DNA of 64,000 bases from Verrucosispora sp. NA02020 (GTDB lineage Bacteria > Actinomycetota > Actinomycetes > Mycobacteriales > Micromonosporaceae): the NCBI RefSeq assembly GCF_013364215.1, contig NZ_CP054923.1, positions 1,488,001-1,552,000 on the forward strand, read 5' to 3'. The position numbers were made by a program, and so were the translations under genes. This document shows positions 1 to 8,620 of this stretch, piece by piece; the stretch's first letter is position 1, and every line of letters begins with the position of its first letter. Below the pieces are notes generated by a model. It saw only the letters and a program-made list of their open reading frames with translations. It searched no databases and was not told the DNA's origin.

Positions 1-143
1 ACATCTACCCGGGACCGGCCGCCGACGCGCTTCGCGACCGGCCGGAACTGGTCCGTGCGGTCTACCTCGGGCTGCGTGACCAGGGCACTCCGGTGCCGGA
101 GCCGTTGGAACTGGCCGCCTGGATCGGCGCCGGCAAGCACTGA
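1..143 (+). CDS. C-terminal end of an unidentified protein (partial)
   Basis: The reading frame that stops with TGA at 141-143 is open to the left edge of the window and gives 46 residues ending in ELAAWIGAGKH. Only the tail is present and it carries no motif I can assign. It converges on the large TPR gene, with a compact hairpin between the two stops, so it belongs to a different transcription unit. Codon use (strong G/C at third positions) is typical of a real gene here. Confidence 0.55.
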   Translation, partial: IYPGPAADALRDRPELVRAVYLGLRDQGTPVPEPLELAAWIGAGKH

Positions 144-153
144 GAGCCGGATG

Positions 154-177
154 CCGGGGTGGAGGCCGCCACCCCGG
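154..177. terminator. Bidirectional intrinsic terminator hairpin
   Basis: CCGGGGTGG (154-162) pairs perfectly with CCACCCCGG (169-177) around a 6-nt loop. It lies in the 48-bp gap between two convergent stop codons (141-143 on +, 192-194 on -). There is no U-tract, as is common in actinomycetes. Confidence 0.6.
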
Positions 178-191
178 CTCTCCGGAGGCCG

Positions 192-3100
192 CTACAACGG
201 CATCGGGTCCAGGTCGCAGTCGCCCCGGATGGTCAGGTCGGTGCCGGCCACGGTGGCCGGGTGCTCCTCGCCGAGCACCCGGGCGAACTTCTCGCTGATC
301 GCGACGTGCAGGCTGTTCGCCTCCTCCTCCCGATCGAGCGAGACGAGATCCTGGGCGAGATTGCCGAGGCAGATCAGCGTGGTGGGATGGTCCGGCCCGA
401 AGACCTCGGCGCAGCGGTCGGCGGTGCGCCGGTCGAGGTCGTACGCGGCGGCGTGCTCCCCGAGCGCGTAGAGATCGCTGCCGAGGTTGATCATTGCGGC
501 CAGGGTCAGCGGATGGTCCGGCCCGAGCCGCCGGGTCAGCACCGCCGACCCCTTCTCGTTGGTGCTGCGGGCGCGCGCCACGTCGCCGCGCAACCGGTCC
601 ACGATCGCGCCGTTGAGCTGAGTCGCCACCGTGTAGGGATGGTCGGAGTCGAAGAGTTCCCGATACCAGCCGACGAGTTCGGCGGTGAGCGTGGCGGCGG
701 CCTCCAGGTCACCCGTGGCACGCAGGTCGACGGCCAGACCGAAGGCGGCCAGCAGGGTGTCCGGGTGGTGCTCGCCGAAGCGGGCCGCGAAGCCGTCGCG
801 TACCTCCTGGGAGAGCGCCAGGGCCGCGCGGTGGTCACCGGCCTTGCGGATCGCGGAGGCCAGTCGCCGTCGCGCGGTCAACGTCTGCGTCTGCGCCGAG
901 CCCCAGACCCGGGGCAGCCGGTCCACGACGTTCTGCATCTCGGCCCGGGCGGGGAGGTACTCGCCGAGTTCCCGGCGGTCGATGATGAGGTTGAGGTGGG
1001 ATTCCAGCGTCTGCGCGTGGTCCTCGCCGAAGAGCAGCACCCGGTGGTCGTACGTCGCCCGGTCGACCTCGTAGGCGCGCCGGATGTCACCGGTCAGGCG
1101 GAGGCTGACCGCCAGGTTGTGCGCCGCGTTGAGCGTGTTCGGGTCGTCCTCGCCGAGCGCCTGGATGTGCCGCTGGTAGAGGTCCTCGTCCATCTCCAGG
1201 GCGCGACGGAAGTCCCCGGACGCCCGCAGGTCGGCCGCCACCTGGCCGATGGCCCGCAACAGCTCCTCGGTGTCCTCGACGGTGCTGCGTTGGTAGAGCT
1301 CCAGGATGCGGGCGTTGTGCTGGGCCGCCTCGCGGTGCCGGCCCAGGCGGTAGAGCATGAAGCCGAGCCAGTGGCCGATGGTGAGCGTCATCGGTGCGTC
1401 CTCGCCCAGGCTGCTGCTCCAGGCCCGCCACGCCTGTTCGGCCAGTTCCAGCGACGCGGTGAAGTCGCCCCACCAGTAGAGATACCGCGCCTCGTTGAAG
1501 ACCAGTTGCTGCACCCACGGCTGGTGGGAGTGCACCGCGTCGGAGGCCATCACGTGCGGGTACAGCTCGGCGTAACTGGCCCAGTTGGCCGGCGAGTCGG
1601 GGTCGTTGCGGTCGCCGGAGGCGAGCAGCAGGTGCGCGCTGTTGCGGACGGTCTCCCGGTCCGGCCGGGCCATCCGGTCGATGAGGACGGCCTGGATCAG
1701 CCGGTGCATCTGGATCGAGTTGGTCCGGTGGATGACCCGGGCGAGCGCGTACCGGTTGATGTCGCGGATCGCGCGGTTGAGCCGCATCGGGTCGCGCAGC
1801 GCGGCGTTCAGTTCCGGGTGGATGTCGTCGTTCTGCGCGCCGCTGAACAGGGTGCGCGGGATGGGCTCCGGGGCGAGGAACGAGCAGACCTGTAGGAGCC
1901 GGAAGGCGGCCGGATTGGAGACGACGAGTCGGTCCAGCGAGACGTTCCACGCGGCGGCTACGGGCAGTTGATAGTCCATCGGCGGGGCCTGTTCGAGAAG
2001 CTCGATGCGCTTCTCCTCGAACAGTCGCAGGTACTCCTCGGCCGGCATGCCGGTCTCGGCCCGCCAGGCCGCCGCCTGCTCCAACGCGAGCGGCAGGTCA
2101 CCGAGCGCCTCGGCCAGCCGGTCCGCCTGTTCGATGGTCAGCTCCGGACCCCGGCGGCGCAACAGCTCGATGCTCTCCTCCCGGGGGAAGACGTCGACCT
2201 CCAACGTGCGGGCGACGTTGGCCCAGCCCGGGTTCCGGGACGTGATGATGATGTCGCCGGAACCGCCGGTGGGGAGGTACGGCACCAACGCCTCGGGGCT
2301 CTCGGCGTTGTCGAAGACGAGGAGCCAGCGAGGGTGCGGCCGACCGAGCCGTAGGGCCTCCTGGACGGCGACGCGGGCGCTGCCGATGTCGGGCCCGGAG
2401 GCGAGGTTCATCCGCGCCGCGAGCTCCACGATGGAGGCGTTGATCTGGGTGGGCCGCTCGGCCGGGATCCACCAGACCAGGTCGTATTCGCCCTGGTGCT
2501 GGTAGACGTACTCGACGGCCAGATGGGACTTGCCGACGCCGCCCATCCCGTGCAGGGCGTGCGGCAGGACTGCCGTGGTGCCGCCGCGCACCTGCCGGTG
2601 CAGCAGGGCGAGCGGCTCCTTGCGGCCGGTGAAGTTCGGGTTCCGCGGCGGGATGTTGCCCCAGACGGCCGGGGTGCGGGCTGGGGCGGTGGCGTCTGCG
2701 GGAGTGCTGGACGACAAGCCGGCTCCTTCGGTACCTACGCTACGGTCTGCGTCGGCATCAGCGCCGACAGCTATCATCGCATCCCGACCGGCAGGTGCGG
2801 GAGTCCTGACGACCGGCTCGGTGCCGCCCTCCTGGTCGACCGCTGCCAGCGCCTCGCCGAGCAGCCGCGCCCGGGGAAGGTACCGCCCGGAGAGCGCCCG
2901 CATCACGTCCTGCTCGATCCGGACCAGCGCGACGTCGGCCGGGGCCACCGTCGGAATCTCGACACCCGCCGGGTCGTCGAGCACCCGTCCCCAGTGCGCG
3001 ATCGCGGGACGGACCCGTCCGAGCCGGGCCGAGAGGAGCTGCCAGACCCGTACGGTGTCGGCGCGGCGACCGGCCGCCAGCAACTCGGCCCGTACGCCGG

Positions 3101-4244
3101 GGAGGAACTCGAAGGTGCGGTCGTCACCGGTGCCGACGGTCCGCACCAGCGGGCTGGTCAGCACCTCGGCCAGGTGCAGGGTGGTGGACCGGGGCAGCAG
3201 CGTCCGCTGCACCACCCGGACGGCCGACCGGTCCAGTGGCGCGGCGGCCAGGTGGGTGGCCAGGCGCAGCGCCTCCGGCGAGGCCCACGAGATGAACTCG
3301 CGCACCCGTCGGGCGGCGTCCGGCCCGACGGTGGGCCGGGGCGTCCGGTCCGGGGCCGGTCGGTCGGTGGTGAGCAGGGCGGGCATGTCGATCCAGCGTG
3401 GTGCCCGGCAGGCGAGCAGCTCCACCCAGGCCGCCAGCCAGCGCGGGCGCAGCTCCACCACCGGCACCGGCACCGGCCCGCCGGCAGGTCGGGGCTCCTC
3501 GGCGAGCAGCGCCTGGAGCGTGTTGTGGTGACGCCACTCCCACCGCGAGTTGGCCGTCGCCGGTGCGGCGGCCCGCAGGCGCAGCCGCAGCGGCTGCACG
3601 CCGGTGCGGTGCCACATCTGTTGGGGCAGCAGGTGCACCATCGCCACGGGTTGCCGGCTCGCCCACTCGTGCAGGTGCGGAAGGACCGCACCGGAGTGCC
3701 AGGCCGGTCCGGCCCCGTCGCTGAGCACCAGCACCAGGCGGCGGCGGCCGACCGGCGGCAACGCCGTCGACGGACCGGCGACCGGGCCGCCGCGTCGGCC
3801 GCGCAGCACCACCCCGGCCGGGTCCGTGGTGTCGGTGACCAGCCGGCAGACGCGTACGTCGTGGAAGGCGACGTGCCGGCGCAGCAGTTTGACGAAGCTG
3901 CGGATCCGGCCGGACCAGACGGCCATCGACAGGTGGTCGTCGACGACCACCACGGCGTCCCAGCCGGCGCGGGGCGTGCGCCGCAGGACCGGCCAGGCCA
4001 CTCCCGCCGCGAGGTGTTCGGCGGTGCCGTCCTCGTCGAACTCGTAGCGTTCGCGCCCGGGCACCAACTGCCGGAACGGGTGCAGGACCTCCGACAGCGG
4101 CGGGCCGCCGTCCGGGCGGGACGGGTCGGCGGTGAGCGCGGTGCCGGGTGGTCCGGCGAGCCCGGCGCCGGGCCCGAGGCGGGCGGCCAGCCAGATCGAG
4201 TCGGCCAGTTCGGCGCGGGTGAGCCCACCGCCGGAACCGGTCAC
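192..4244 (-). CDS. fxsT: FxsT-like protein: SAV_2336 N-terminal domain, NB-ARC ATPase, TPR repeats
   Basis: A 1350-residue STAND-type signalling ATPase. Residues ~1-440 match the SAV_2336 N-terminal region and contain a degenerate vWA-like fold (WDAVVVVDDHLSM, then LVLVLSDG). The NB-ARC region has a P-loop GMGGVGKS near residue 565 and Walker B WLLVFDNAE near 640. From ~895 to the end there are tandem TPRs with repeated G..HP.TL signatures. I chose the GTG at 4244 rather than the upstream in-frame ATG at 4298, because it overlaps the TGA of the MoxR gene (GTGA), showing translational coupling. The domain order is that of FxsT from FxSxx-COOH systems, but no FxSxx peptide or radical-SAM maturase is in the window. 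Here it probably acts as the sensor/scaffold partner of the MoxR and VMAP-C proteins. The family call is from memory of domain order; the function is inferred. Confidence 0.85.
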   Translation of the reverse strand: MTGSGGGLTRAELADSIWLAARLGPGAGLAGPPGTALTADPSRPDGGPPLSEVLHPFRQLVPGRERYEFDEDGTAEHLAAGVAWPVLRRTPRAGWDAVVVVDDHLSMAVWSGRIRSFVKLLRRHVAFHDVRVCRLVTDTTDPAGVVLRGRRGGPVAGPSTALPPVGRRRLVLVLSDGAGPAWHSGAVLPHLHEWASRQPVAMVHLLPQQMWHRTGVQPLRLRLRAAAPATANSRWEWRHHNTLQALLAEEPRPAGGPVPVPVVELRPRWLAAWVELLACRAPRWIDMPALLTTDRPAPDRTPRPTVGPDAARRVREFISWASPEALRLATHLAAAPLDRSAVRVVQRTLLPRSTTLHLAEVLTSPLVRTVGTGDDRTFEFLPGVRAELLAAGRRADTVRVWQLLSARLGRVRPAIAHWGRVLDDPAGVEIPTVAPADVALVRIEQDVMRALSGRYLPRARLLGEALAAVDQEGGTEPVVRTPAPAGRDAMIAVGADADADRSVGTEGAGLSSSTPADATAPARTPAVWGNIPPRNPNFTGRKEPLALLHRQVRGGTTAVLPHALHGMGGVGKSHLAVEYVYQHQGEYDLVWWIPAERPTQINASIVELAARMNLASGPDIGSARVAVQEALRLGRPHPRWLLVFDNAESPEALVPYLPTGGSGDIIITSRNPGWANVARTLEVDVFPREESIELLRRRGPELTIEQADRLAEALGDLPLALEQAAAWRAETGMPAEEYLRLFEEKRIELLEQAPPMDYQLPVAAAWNVSLDRLVVSNPAAFRLLQVCSFLAPEPIPRTLFSGAQNDDIHPELNAALRDPMRLNRAIRDINRYALARVIHRTNSIQMHRLIQAVLIDRMARPDRETVRNSAHLLLASGDRNDPDSPANWASYAELYPHVMASDAVHSHQPWVQQLVFNEARYLYWWGDFTASLELAEQAWRAWSSSLGEDAPMTLTIGHWLGFMLYRLGRHREAAQHNARILELYQRSTVEDTEELLRAIGQVAADLRASGDFRRALEMDEDLYQRHIQALGEDDPNTLNAAHNLAVSLRLTGDIRRAYEVDRATYDHRVLLFGEDHAQTLESHLNLIIDRRELGEYLPARAEMQNVVDRLPRVWGSAQTQTLTARRRLASAIRKAGDHRAALALSQEVRDGFAARFGEHHPDTLLAAFGLAVDLRATGDLEAAATLTAELVGWYRELFDSDHPYTVATQLNGAIVDRLRGDVARARSTNEKGSAVLTRRLGPDHPLTLAAMINLGSDLYALGEHAAAYDLDRRTADRCAEVFGPDHPTTLICLGNLAQDLVSLDREEEANSLHVAISEKFARVLGEEHPATVAGTDLTIRGDCDLDPMPL

Positions 4245-5284
4245 TCGGTGCCGTCCGGCGGCAGCCGACGCCACAGTGCCTCGATCAGCCGCCGCCACTC
4301 ACCCCGGTCCTGTGGGGTGAAGGCGCCGGAGGTGCGCAGGTGGACGGCGTCGAGCAGTTGGTCCACCGCCGGGGGATCCCACTCGCCACGCCGGGAGAGG
4401 TACTCCTGGATGAGTTCGGTGGATCCCTCCGCGCCGTCCGGGAAGTGCGCGGCGACCATCGAGGCGAGCCCCGCCTCGCCCGCCTCGGGCAGGCGCAGGC
4501 GCAGGCAGTGCCGCAGGAACGCCGCCGGGAAGTCGCGGTCCTCGCTGCACGTCATCACCACCAGCGGGAACTCGTGGCAGGCCACCCGTCCGCCGCGTAC
4601 GGTGGCGGTCCGCCCCGGGTCGGCGGTGTGCACCGTCGCCTCCGGCGTGCGACCGGCGACCCGGACCAGCTCCGGGATCTCGAACCCACCGTCCTCGAAG
4701 ACACTGCGCAACTGCTGCGGCAGGTCGATGTCACTCTGGTCCAGCTCGTCGATGAGCAACACCCGGGGCAGCCCGTACGGCAGCAGCGCGGTCCCGAGCG
4801 GTCCGAGGCGGACGTAGTCGCCGACCTGGGGCGGCGGAGCGTCCGGGCCCTGTGCCGCCGCCCGGCCGGTGGCCTGGACCAACCCGACGGCGTCGTAGTC
4901 GTACAACCCGTGGCGCAGGCTCACCTGGGTGGTCACCGGCCAGCGCAGCACCCGGCCGAGCCGCAGCTCCCGGGCGATCCGATAGGCCAGGCTGGACCGA
5001 CCGGTCCCCGGGCGCCCGGTCACCAGCAGGGGCCGCCGCAGGTGCAGCGCGGCGTTGACCACGTCGACCTCGTACTCGTCTGCCGGGTGCGAGACGATCG
5101 GCTCGCCCAGCCGGCGGCCCAGCTCCGGGTCCTCCTGGGGCGGTGGTGGCTCGTCCGGACCGCCGTCGAAGGCCCGCCAGCGCGGCGGTGCCGGCCACCG
5201 TCGGTCGCGTTCGGCGGCGTCGACGGCGTGTCCGAGGCCGGTGTAGATGCGCCAGCCGATCGGCGCCCTGGTCGGGTCCGTCAT
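4241..5284 (-). CDS. MoxR-like AAA ATPase with altered Walker A
   Basis: A 347-residue AAA protein. The Walker A loop near residue 90 reads VTGRPGTGRSSLA, so the normally invariant lysine is arginine. Walker B near 178 is intact (LLIDELDQSD), and a sensor-like segment (LVVMTCSEDRDFPAAF) follows. MoxR proteins are chaperone-like ATPases that remodel partner proteins, often with vWA proteins. The ATG at 5284 overlaps the TGA of the upstream VMAP-C gene (ATGA), and its own stop overlaps the start of the downstream NB-ARC/TPR gene, so the three proteins are made together. The K-to-R change may slow hydrolysis or turn the protein into a nucleotide-state switch; that is inference. Confidence 0.85.
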   Translation of the reverse strand: MTDPTRAPIGWRIYTGLGHAVDAAERDRRWPAPPRWRAFDGGPDEPPPPQEDPELGRRLGEPIVSHPADEYEVDVVNAALHLRRPLLVTGRPGTGRSSLAYRIARELRLGRVLRWPVTTQVSLRHGLYDYDAVGLVQATGRAAAQGPDAPPPQVGDYVRLGPLGTALLPYGLPRVLLIDELDQSDIDLPQQLRSVFEDGGFEIPELVRVAGRTPEATVHTADPGRTATVRGGRVACHEFPLVVMTCSEDRDFPAAFLRHCLRLRLPEAGEAGLASMVAAHFPDGAEGSTELIQEYLSRRGEWDPPAVDQLLDAVHLRTSGAFTPQDRGEWRRLIEALWRRLPPDGTE

Positions 5285-6780
5285 CCGGTCACCTCCGGGG
5301 TGCCGTGGTGCGTGTCCAGTTCCGGTGTGCGGTACGGGTCGTCCCAGAGGACGACGAGGTGCCGGCCGTGGTGCCGCTCCTGCTCGGGCGGCGGGGCCTG
5401 TAACGCCGACAGGCGGGACCGTTTGGCAAGCTCCGGCAGGCGCACCACACCGGCGCGGGCGGTCATCGACCGGATCTCGTCCCAGAAGTCCGTGTCGGTG
5501 GGCGCGGTGCGGTGCCAGACGACCACCGGCAGGCCGGCCCGGAGCGCGGTCATGATCTCCTTGACGGTCGCCTCGGCATCGGTCGTGGGCGGTGCGCTCA
5601 GCACCACCGTGGCCAGGCTCTGGTCGGAGTTCAGGTCCGCCTCCATCCGGGTCAGGTAGCCGGGGCCGTCCGGCGCGCTGCGATAGAGCCCGCTGTTCCA
5701 CGGCTCGGCCTGGAGCCGGTCCCAGCGCAGCAGCCACGCCCGACGCCAGGAGGTGGTGCGCAACCGGTCCAGGCTGCGCACCACGACCGGGTAGTCCATC
5801 GCCAGCACCTTCTGGTCGAGGTACTGACTGGCGCGCTCCTTGCGCCACCAGGGCACGTCCTCGTTGAGCAGCTCGATGGGGAGCACCAGCTCCACCGCCA
5901 CCTCGGCCGGGCGGTCCGCCCACTCGACCTCCATCTGGTGGACGATCTGCTCCACGGTGGACTCCAGGTCGTCGTAGCCGACCTCGGGGATGCGTCCGCG
6001 CAGCTTCGAGTTCCACTCGCCGCCGCCGTGCCACTGCCGGTAGTGCGACACCGTGTACCGCTCGCTGCCCGGCTCCAGGTCGTTCTCGATCTGGATGACC
6101 AGGTACGCGTACCGCGTCGTCGCCTCGCCCCCGGCGTTGACCAGGACCCGGCGTCGGTCCAGCTCCTCGGTGAGGCCGAGTGAGGTGGCCTCCTGCCGGT
6201 TGCGCCGACGGATCAGCGTCGCGGTCCCGGAGTCCACCTCGTTCTCGAGCAGGGCGAGGAACAGCATGCCCGGCGGCAGTCCGCGCGGCGGGGCGTTCTG
6301 CCCGGTGAGATAGACGAAGACGTCCCACGCGTTGGCGCACCACGGGGGCAGGCTGGCGAGCTTGTGTTCGCTGGCGCGCTGCAACAGCCGCGTCAGCGGA
6401 GCCAGCCGGACGGCCAGCAGAGCGGTCCGCAGCTCGGCCCAGTCGCTGTCGGCAAGGACGCCGATCGCGTCCGCCTCGTAGCGCAGCCGTTCCAGGTCGG
6501 GCAGCTCGTCGGCGGCGGGATCGAACAACCGCACCAGCTCGACCAGCGTGTCCACCTCGGGCGGCTCGCCGAGGCAGGCGTTCGCGATCTCCAGGCTCTG
6601 GCCCCGAGGATTGGCCACGTCGTCGAGCCGGTCGCCGTGGTGCAGTTCCCGGCGCAGACGCTGCACCATTTGCCGGCGACTGTCCGCATGCCCCATCAGC
6701 GGCATCGCGGCGAGCATGTCGACCAGCTCCCTCTCGATGCGGCGGCGCTGATTATCGCCCGGCAGTGGAAGATGGGTCAT
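5281..6780 (-). CDS. VMAP-C domain protein (vWA-MoxR-associated)
   Basis: A 499-residue cytosolic protein and first gene of the VMAP-MoxR-TPR operon. The N-terminal ~85 residues (RELVDMLAAMPLMGHADSRR) resemble an effector-associated adaptor domain of the EAD2 type. The C-terminal half has the VMAP-C pattern: a conserved ELLNEDVPWW segment, then YPVVVRSLDRL and WLLRWDRL. VMAP proteins bridge effector-associated domains and vWA/MoxR modules in predicted conflict systems (established family knowledge). No catalytic residues are visible. The ATG at 6780 is the only sensible start, and translation is coupled to the MoxR gene by ATGA. The assignment is from remembered family patterns. Confidence 0.75.
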   Translation of the reverse strand: MTHLPLPGDNQRRRIERELVDMLAAMPLMGHADSRRQMVQRLRRELHHGDRLDDVANPRGQSLEIANACLGEPPEVDTLVELVRLFDPAADELPDLERLRYEADAIGVLADSDWAELRTALLAVRLAPLTRLLQRASEHKLASLPPWCANAWDVFVYLTGQNAPPRGLPPGMLFLALLENEVDSGTATLIRRRNRQEATSLGLTEELDRRRVLVNAGGEATTRYAYLVIQIENDLEPGSERYTVSHYRQWHGGGEWNSKLRGRIPEVGYDDLESTVEQIVHQMEVEWADRPAEVAVELVLPIELLNEDVPWWRKERASQYLDQKVLAMDYPVVVRSLDRLRTTSWRRAWLLRWDRLQAEPWNSGLYRSAPDGPGYLTRMEADLNSDQSLATVVLSAPPTTDAEATVKEIMTALRAGLPVVVWHRTAPTDTDFWDEIRSMTARAGVVRLPELAKRSRLSALQAPPPEQERHHGRHLVVLWDDPYRTPELDTHHGTPEVTG

Positions 6781-6815
6781 GGACCATCCGGTCTGTCGAA
6801 CGTTTCCGACGGTTG

Positions 6816-6844
6816 TGTAAAGGCCAGGTTACCGGCCGAGGCAA
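6816..6844 (-). promoter_or_regulatory. Candidate promoter of the VMAP-MoxR-TPR operon
   Basis: Read on the minus strand, TTGCCT (6844-6839) is followed by a 17-bp spacer and TTTACA (6821-6816), placing a start about 30 nt before the ATG at 6780. The -35 is good and the -10 moderate. Confidence 0.35.
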
Positions 6845-6918
6845 GGGCCGAGTTGCCCTTTGTTTTCGGCGTGGAGCCGATAATGCGGGCGATAGATCAC
6901 CGATGTCCGAAGTGGACC

Positions 6919-7347
6919 TTATCCCCGCGACTGCTCGGCTGTCTCCTTTCCGACATCGCGCGCTGGGCGGGGTTCCGGGACGGCCGCCGACGGATGCGCC
7001 GTCGGGGCGGTGGCCTGCGCGATGTCGATCAGCGTGCGGGTCAGCAAGGTGGCCAGTGCCAACAGGATGCACCCGCAGACGAGCATCCGCAGCGCCGGGA
7101 CGTCCGGCAGTGCGCCGGCCAGCACCAGGACTGCGAGGGCGGTGCCGAGCACACTCGTGGTCGCCACGAAACCGGCGTAGAGACCGACTCGGCGTCTGGT
7201 CCAGAACCGTACGCCGTGCACCGGGTCCTCACTCCGTGGCCGTCGCGGTTGCGTCTGAATTCGCTCCAGGAATCGGGACTCCCAGAGCAAGGCGAGCATC
7301 AATACCGGAAGTACCTGCGCGGAAGTTGCGTACAGATCGGAGAACAC
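6919..7347 (-). CDS. Small integral membrane protein, unknown function
   Basis: 142 residues with about three hydrophobic segments: AQVLPVLMLALLW near the N-terminus, GFVATTSVLGTALAVLVLAG, and LVCGCILLALATLL. A hydrophilic, proline-rich tail follows. The GTG at 7347 is preferred over the in-frame GTG at 7374 because GAGGAG sits 9 nt upstream. It lies between the operon on its left and the divergent nuclease gene on its right. I do not recognise a family. Confidence 0.65.
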   Translation of the reverse strand: MFSDLYATSAQVLPVLMLALLWESRFLERIQTQPRRPRSEDPVHGVRFWTRRRVGLYAGFVATTSVLGTALAVLVLAGALPDVPALRMLVCGCILLALATLLTRTLIDIAQATAPTAHPSAAVPEPRPARDVGKETAEQSRG

Positions 7348-7479
7348 GACGTGGGACTCCTCGGATCGTGACACCTCGATGCCGCATACAGTGTCGCAAA
7401 CACCACGTAGCGCGATGGTCCCGTGTGGTCGTGGCGGGTCGGCCGGGTCGGTGGGTCCGCGCGGCTATCGTGGCCTGTC

Positions 7480-8577
7480 GTGACGAGCAGCGAGCAGCGA
7501 CTGGCCGCGATCCGGGGCGGAATCCCCCCGCGTCGGCACAACGCCCGGACGATCGCCGCGCTGACCGGCAACCCGGGCTGCACCCGCCGGGCGGTGCTGG
7601 ACGGTGCCGGGGTGGACAAGCCACTGCTGGCCGAGCGGATCGGTTTTCCCGCCCGGTTCGGGCAGTCCCGGTTCGCCATCACCCGGGGCAACGCGTTCGA
7701 GGCGCAGGTGAAGGCCGACGACGGTGCCGAGTTGCTGCGGCTGGTCGCCGAGCGGCTGGGCGTACCGGTGCCGGCCTCGGCGCGGTGGACGGCGCTCGGC
7801 GTCGGCGACGACGTGGCGGCCCGCCAGCGCCGCTCGGCCGCGCTCCTGACCACCGCGCCGGACGGCCCCGACGACTCGGCCGCGTTGTTCGACCACCCGA
7901 TGCTCGCCCTGGACGTCGCCGGGCAGCGGGTGCACCTGGAGCCGGACCTGGTGGCCGCCCGGCTCGGCGGCCGGTTCCACGTGGTCGAGGTCAAGTCCTT
8001 CCCGGTGATCGACGGTCAGGCCGACCCGGCAAAGCTGGCCGCCGCCGCGATCCAGTCGGCGGTGTACGTGTTGGCCCTGCGGGACCTGCTCGTCGCCGCC
8101 GGCCGACCGCCGGAGTCGGTGTCGCACGAGGTGGTGCTGGTCTGTCCGCGCGACTTCACCAACCAGCCGGTGGCGCACCTGCTCGACGTGCGCAAACAAC
8201 TGCTGGTGGTACGCCGGCAACTGGGCCGGATGGACCGGCTGGACACGCTGCTCGACGACGTGCCGGTCGACTTCACCGCCGACCCGGGTGCCGACCCGTC
8301 GGCGCTGCTCGCCTCGTTGGGCACGGTGCCGGCCCGCTACGCCCCCGACTGCCTGGCGACCTGCGAGCTGGCGTACTTCTGCCGGCACGAGGCGGGTGGG
8401 AACACCGGTGCGCTGGGCCGCCCGGTGCGGGAGGCGCTCGGCGGCATCGAGGACGTCGACCGGGTGCTGGCGCTCGCCGGTGGTGAACCCGCCGCCGATC
8501 CGGAGCAGGAGCAGGCCGCCGCGCTGCTGCGGACCGCCGCCCGCCTGCGCGCCGACGCCCTGGCCGGGTCGGCGTGA
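7480..8577 (+). CDS. RecB-family PD-(D/E)XK nuclease-like protein
   Basis: A 365-residue protein with a RecB/Cas4-like nuclease core: LEPDLVAA near residue 152 supplies the active-site aspartate, and VVEVKSFPVIDG near 168 supplies the ExK pair. A cysteine group (CLATCELAYFC, near 290-300) resembles the C-terminal Fe-S cluster ligands of Cas4/AddB nucleases. The GTG at 7480 starts MTSSEQRLAAIRGG; upstream in-frame codons look noncoding. The stop is 43 bp before the next gene on the same strand, so the two are probably co-transcribed. Likely a DNA end-processing nuclease; the pathway is unknown. Confidence 0.75.
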   Translation: MTSSEQRLAAIRGGIPPRRHNARTIAALTGNPGCTRRAVLDGAGVDKPLLAERIGFPARFGQSRFAITRGNAFEAQVKADDGAELLRLVAERLGVPVPASARWTALGVGDDVAARQRRSAALLTTAPDGPDDSAALFDHPMLALDVAGQRVHLEPDLVAARLGGRFHVVEVKSFPVIDGQADPAKLAAAAIQSAVYVLALRDLLVAAGRPPESVSHEVVLVCPRDFTNQPVAHLLDVRKQLLVVRRQLGRMDRLDTLLDDVPVDFTADPGADPSALLASLGTVPARYAPDCLATCELAYFCRHEAGGNTGALGRPVREALGGIEDVDRVLALAGGEPAADPEQEQAAALLRTAARLRADALAGSA

Positions 8578-8620
8578 GGCGTCCGGCGGGCGGCCCGACC
8601 ACGCCCGGCAGAGCACCGGC

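Noticed and set aside
159..4817. Long plus-strand open frames opposite the TPR and MoxR genes (159-1895, 2496-4817)
   Set aside because: They are antisense shadows: their composition is that of reversed codons, rich in Arg/Gly/Pro with no domain, while the minus-strand frames have clear motifs and coupled starts.
192..7374. A FxSxx-COOH peptide or radical-SAM maturase next to the FxsT-like gene
   Set aside because: No short frame ending in F-x-S-x-x and no C-x3-C-x2-C protein was found around this operon; the only radical-SAM-like protein is at 53647 in another operon.
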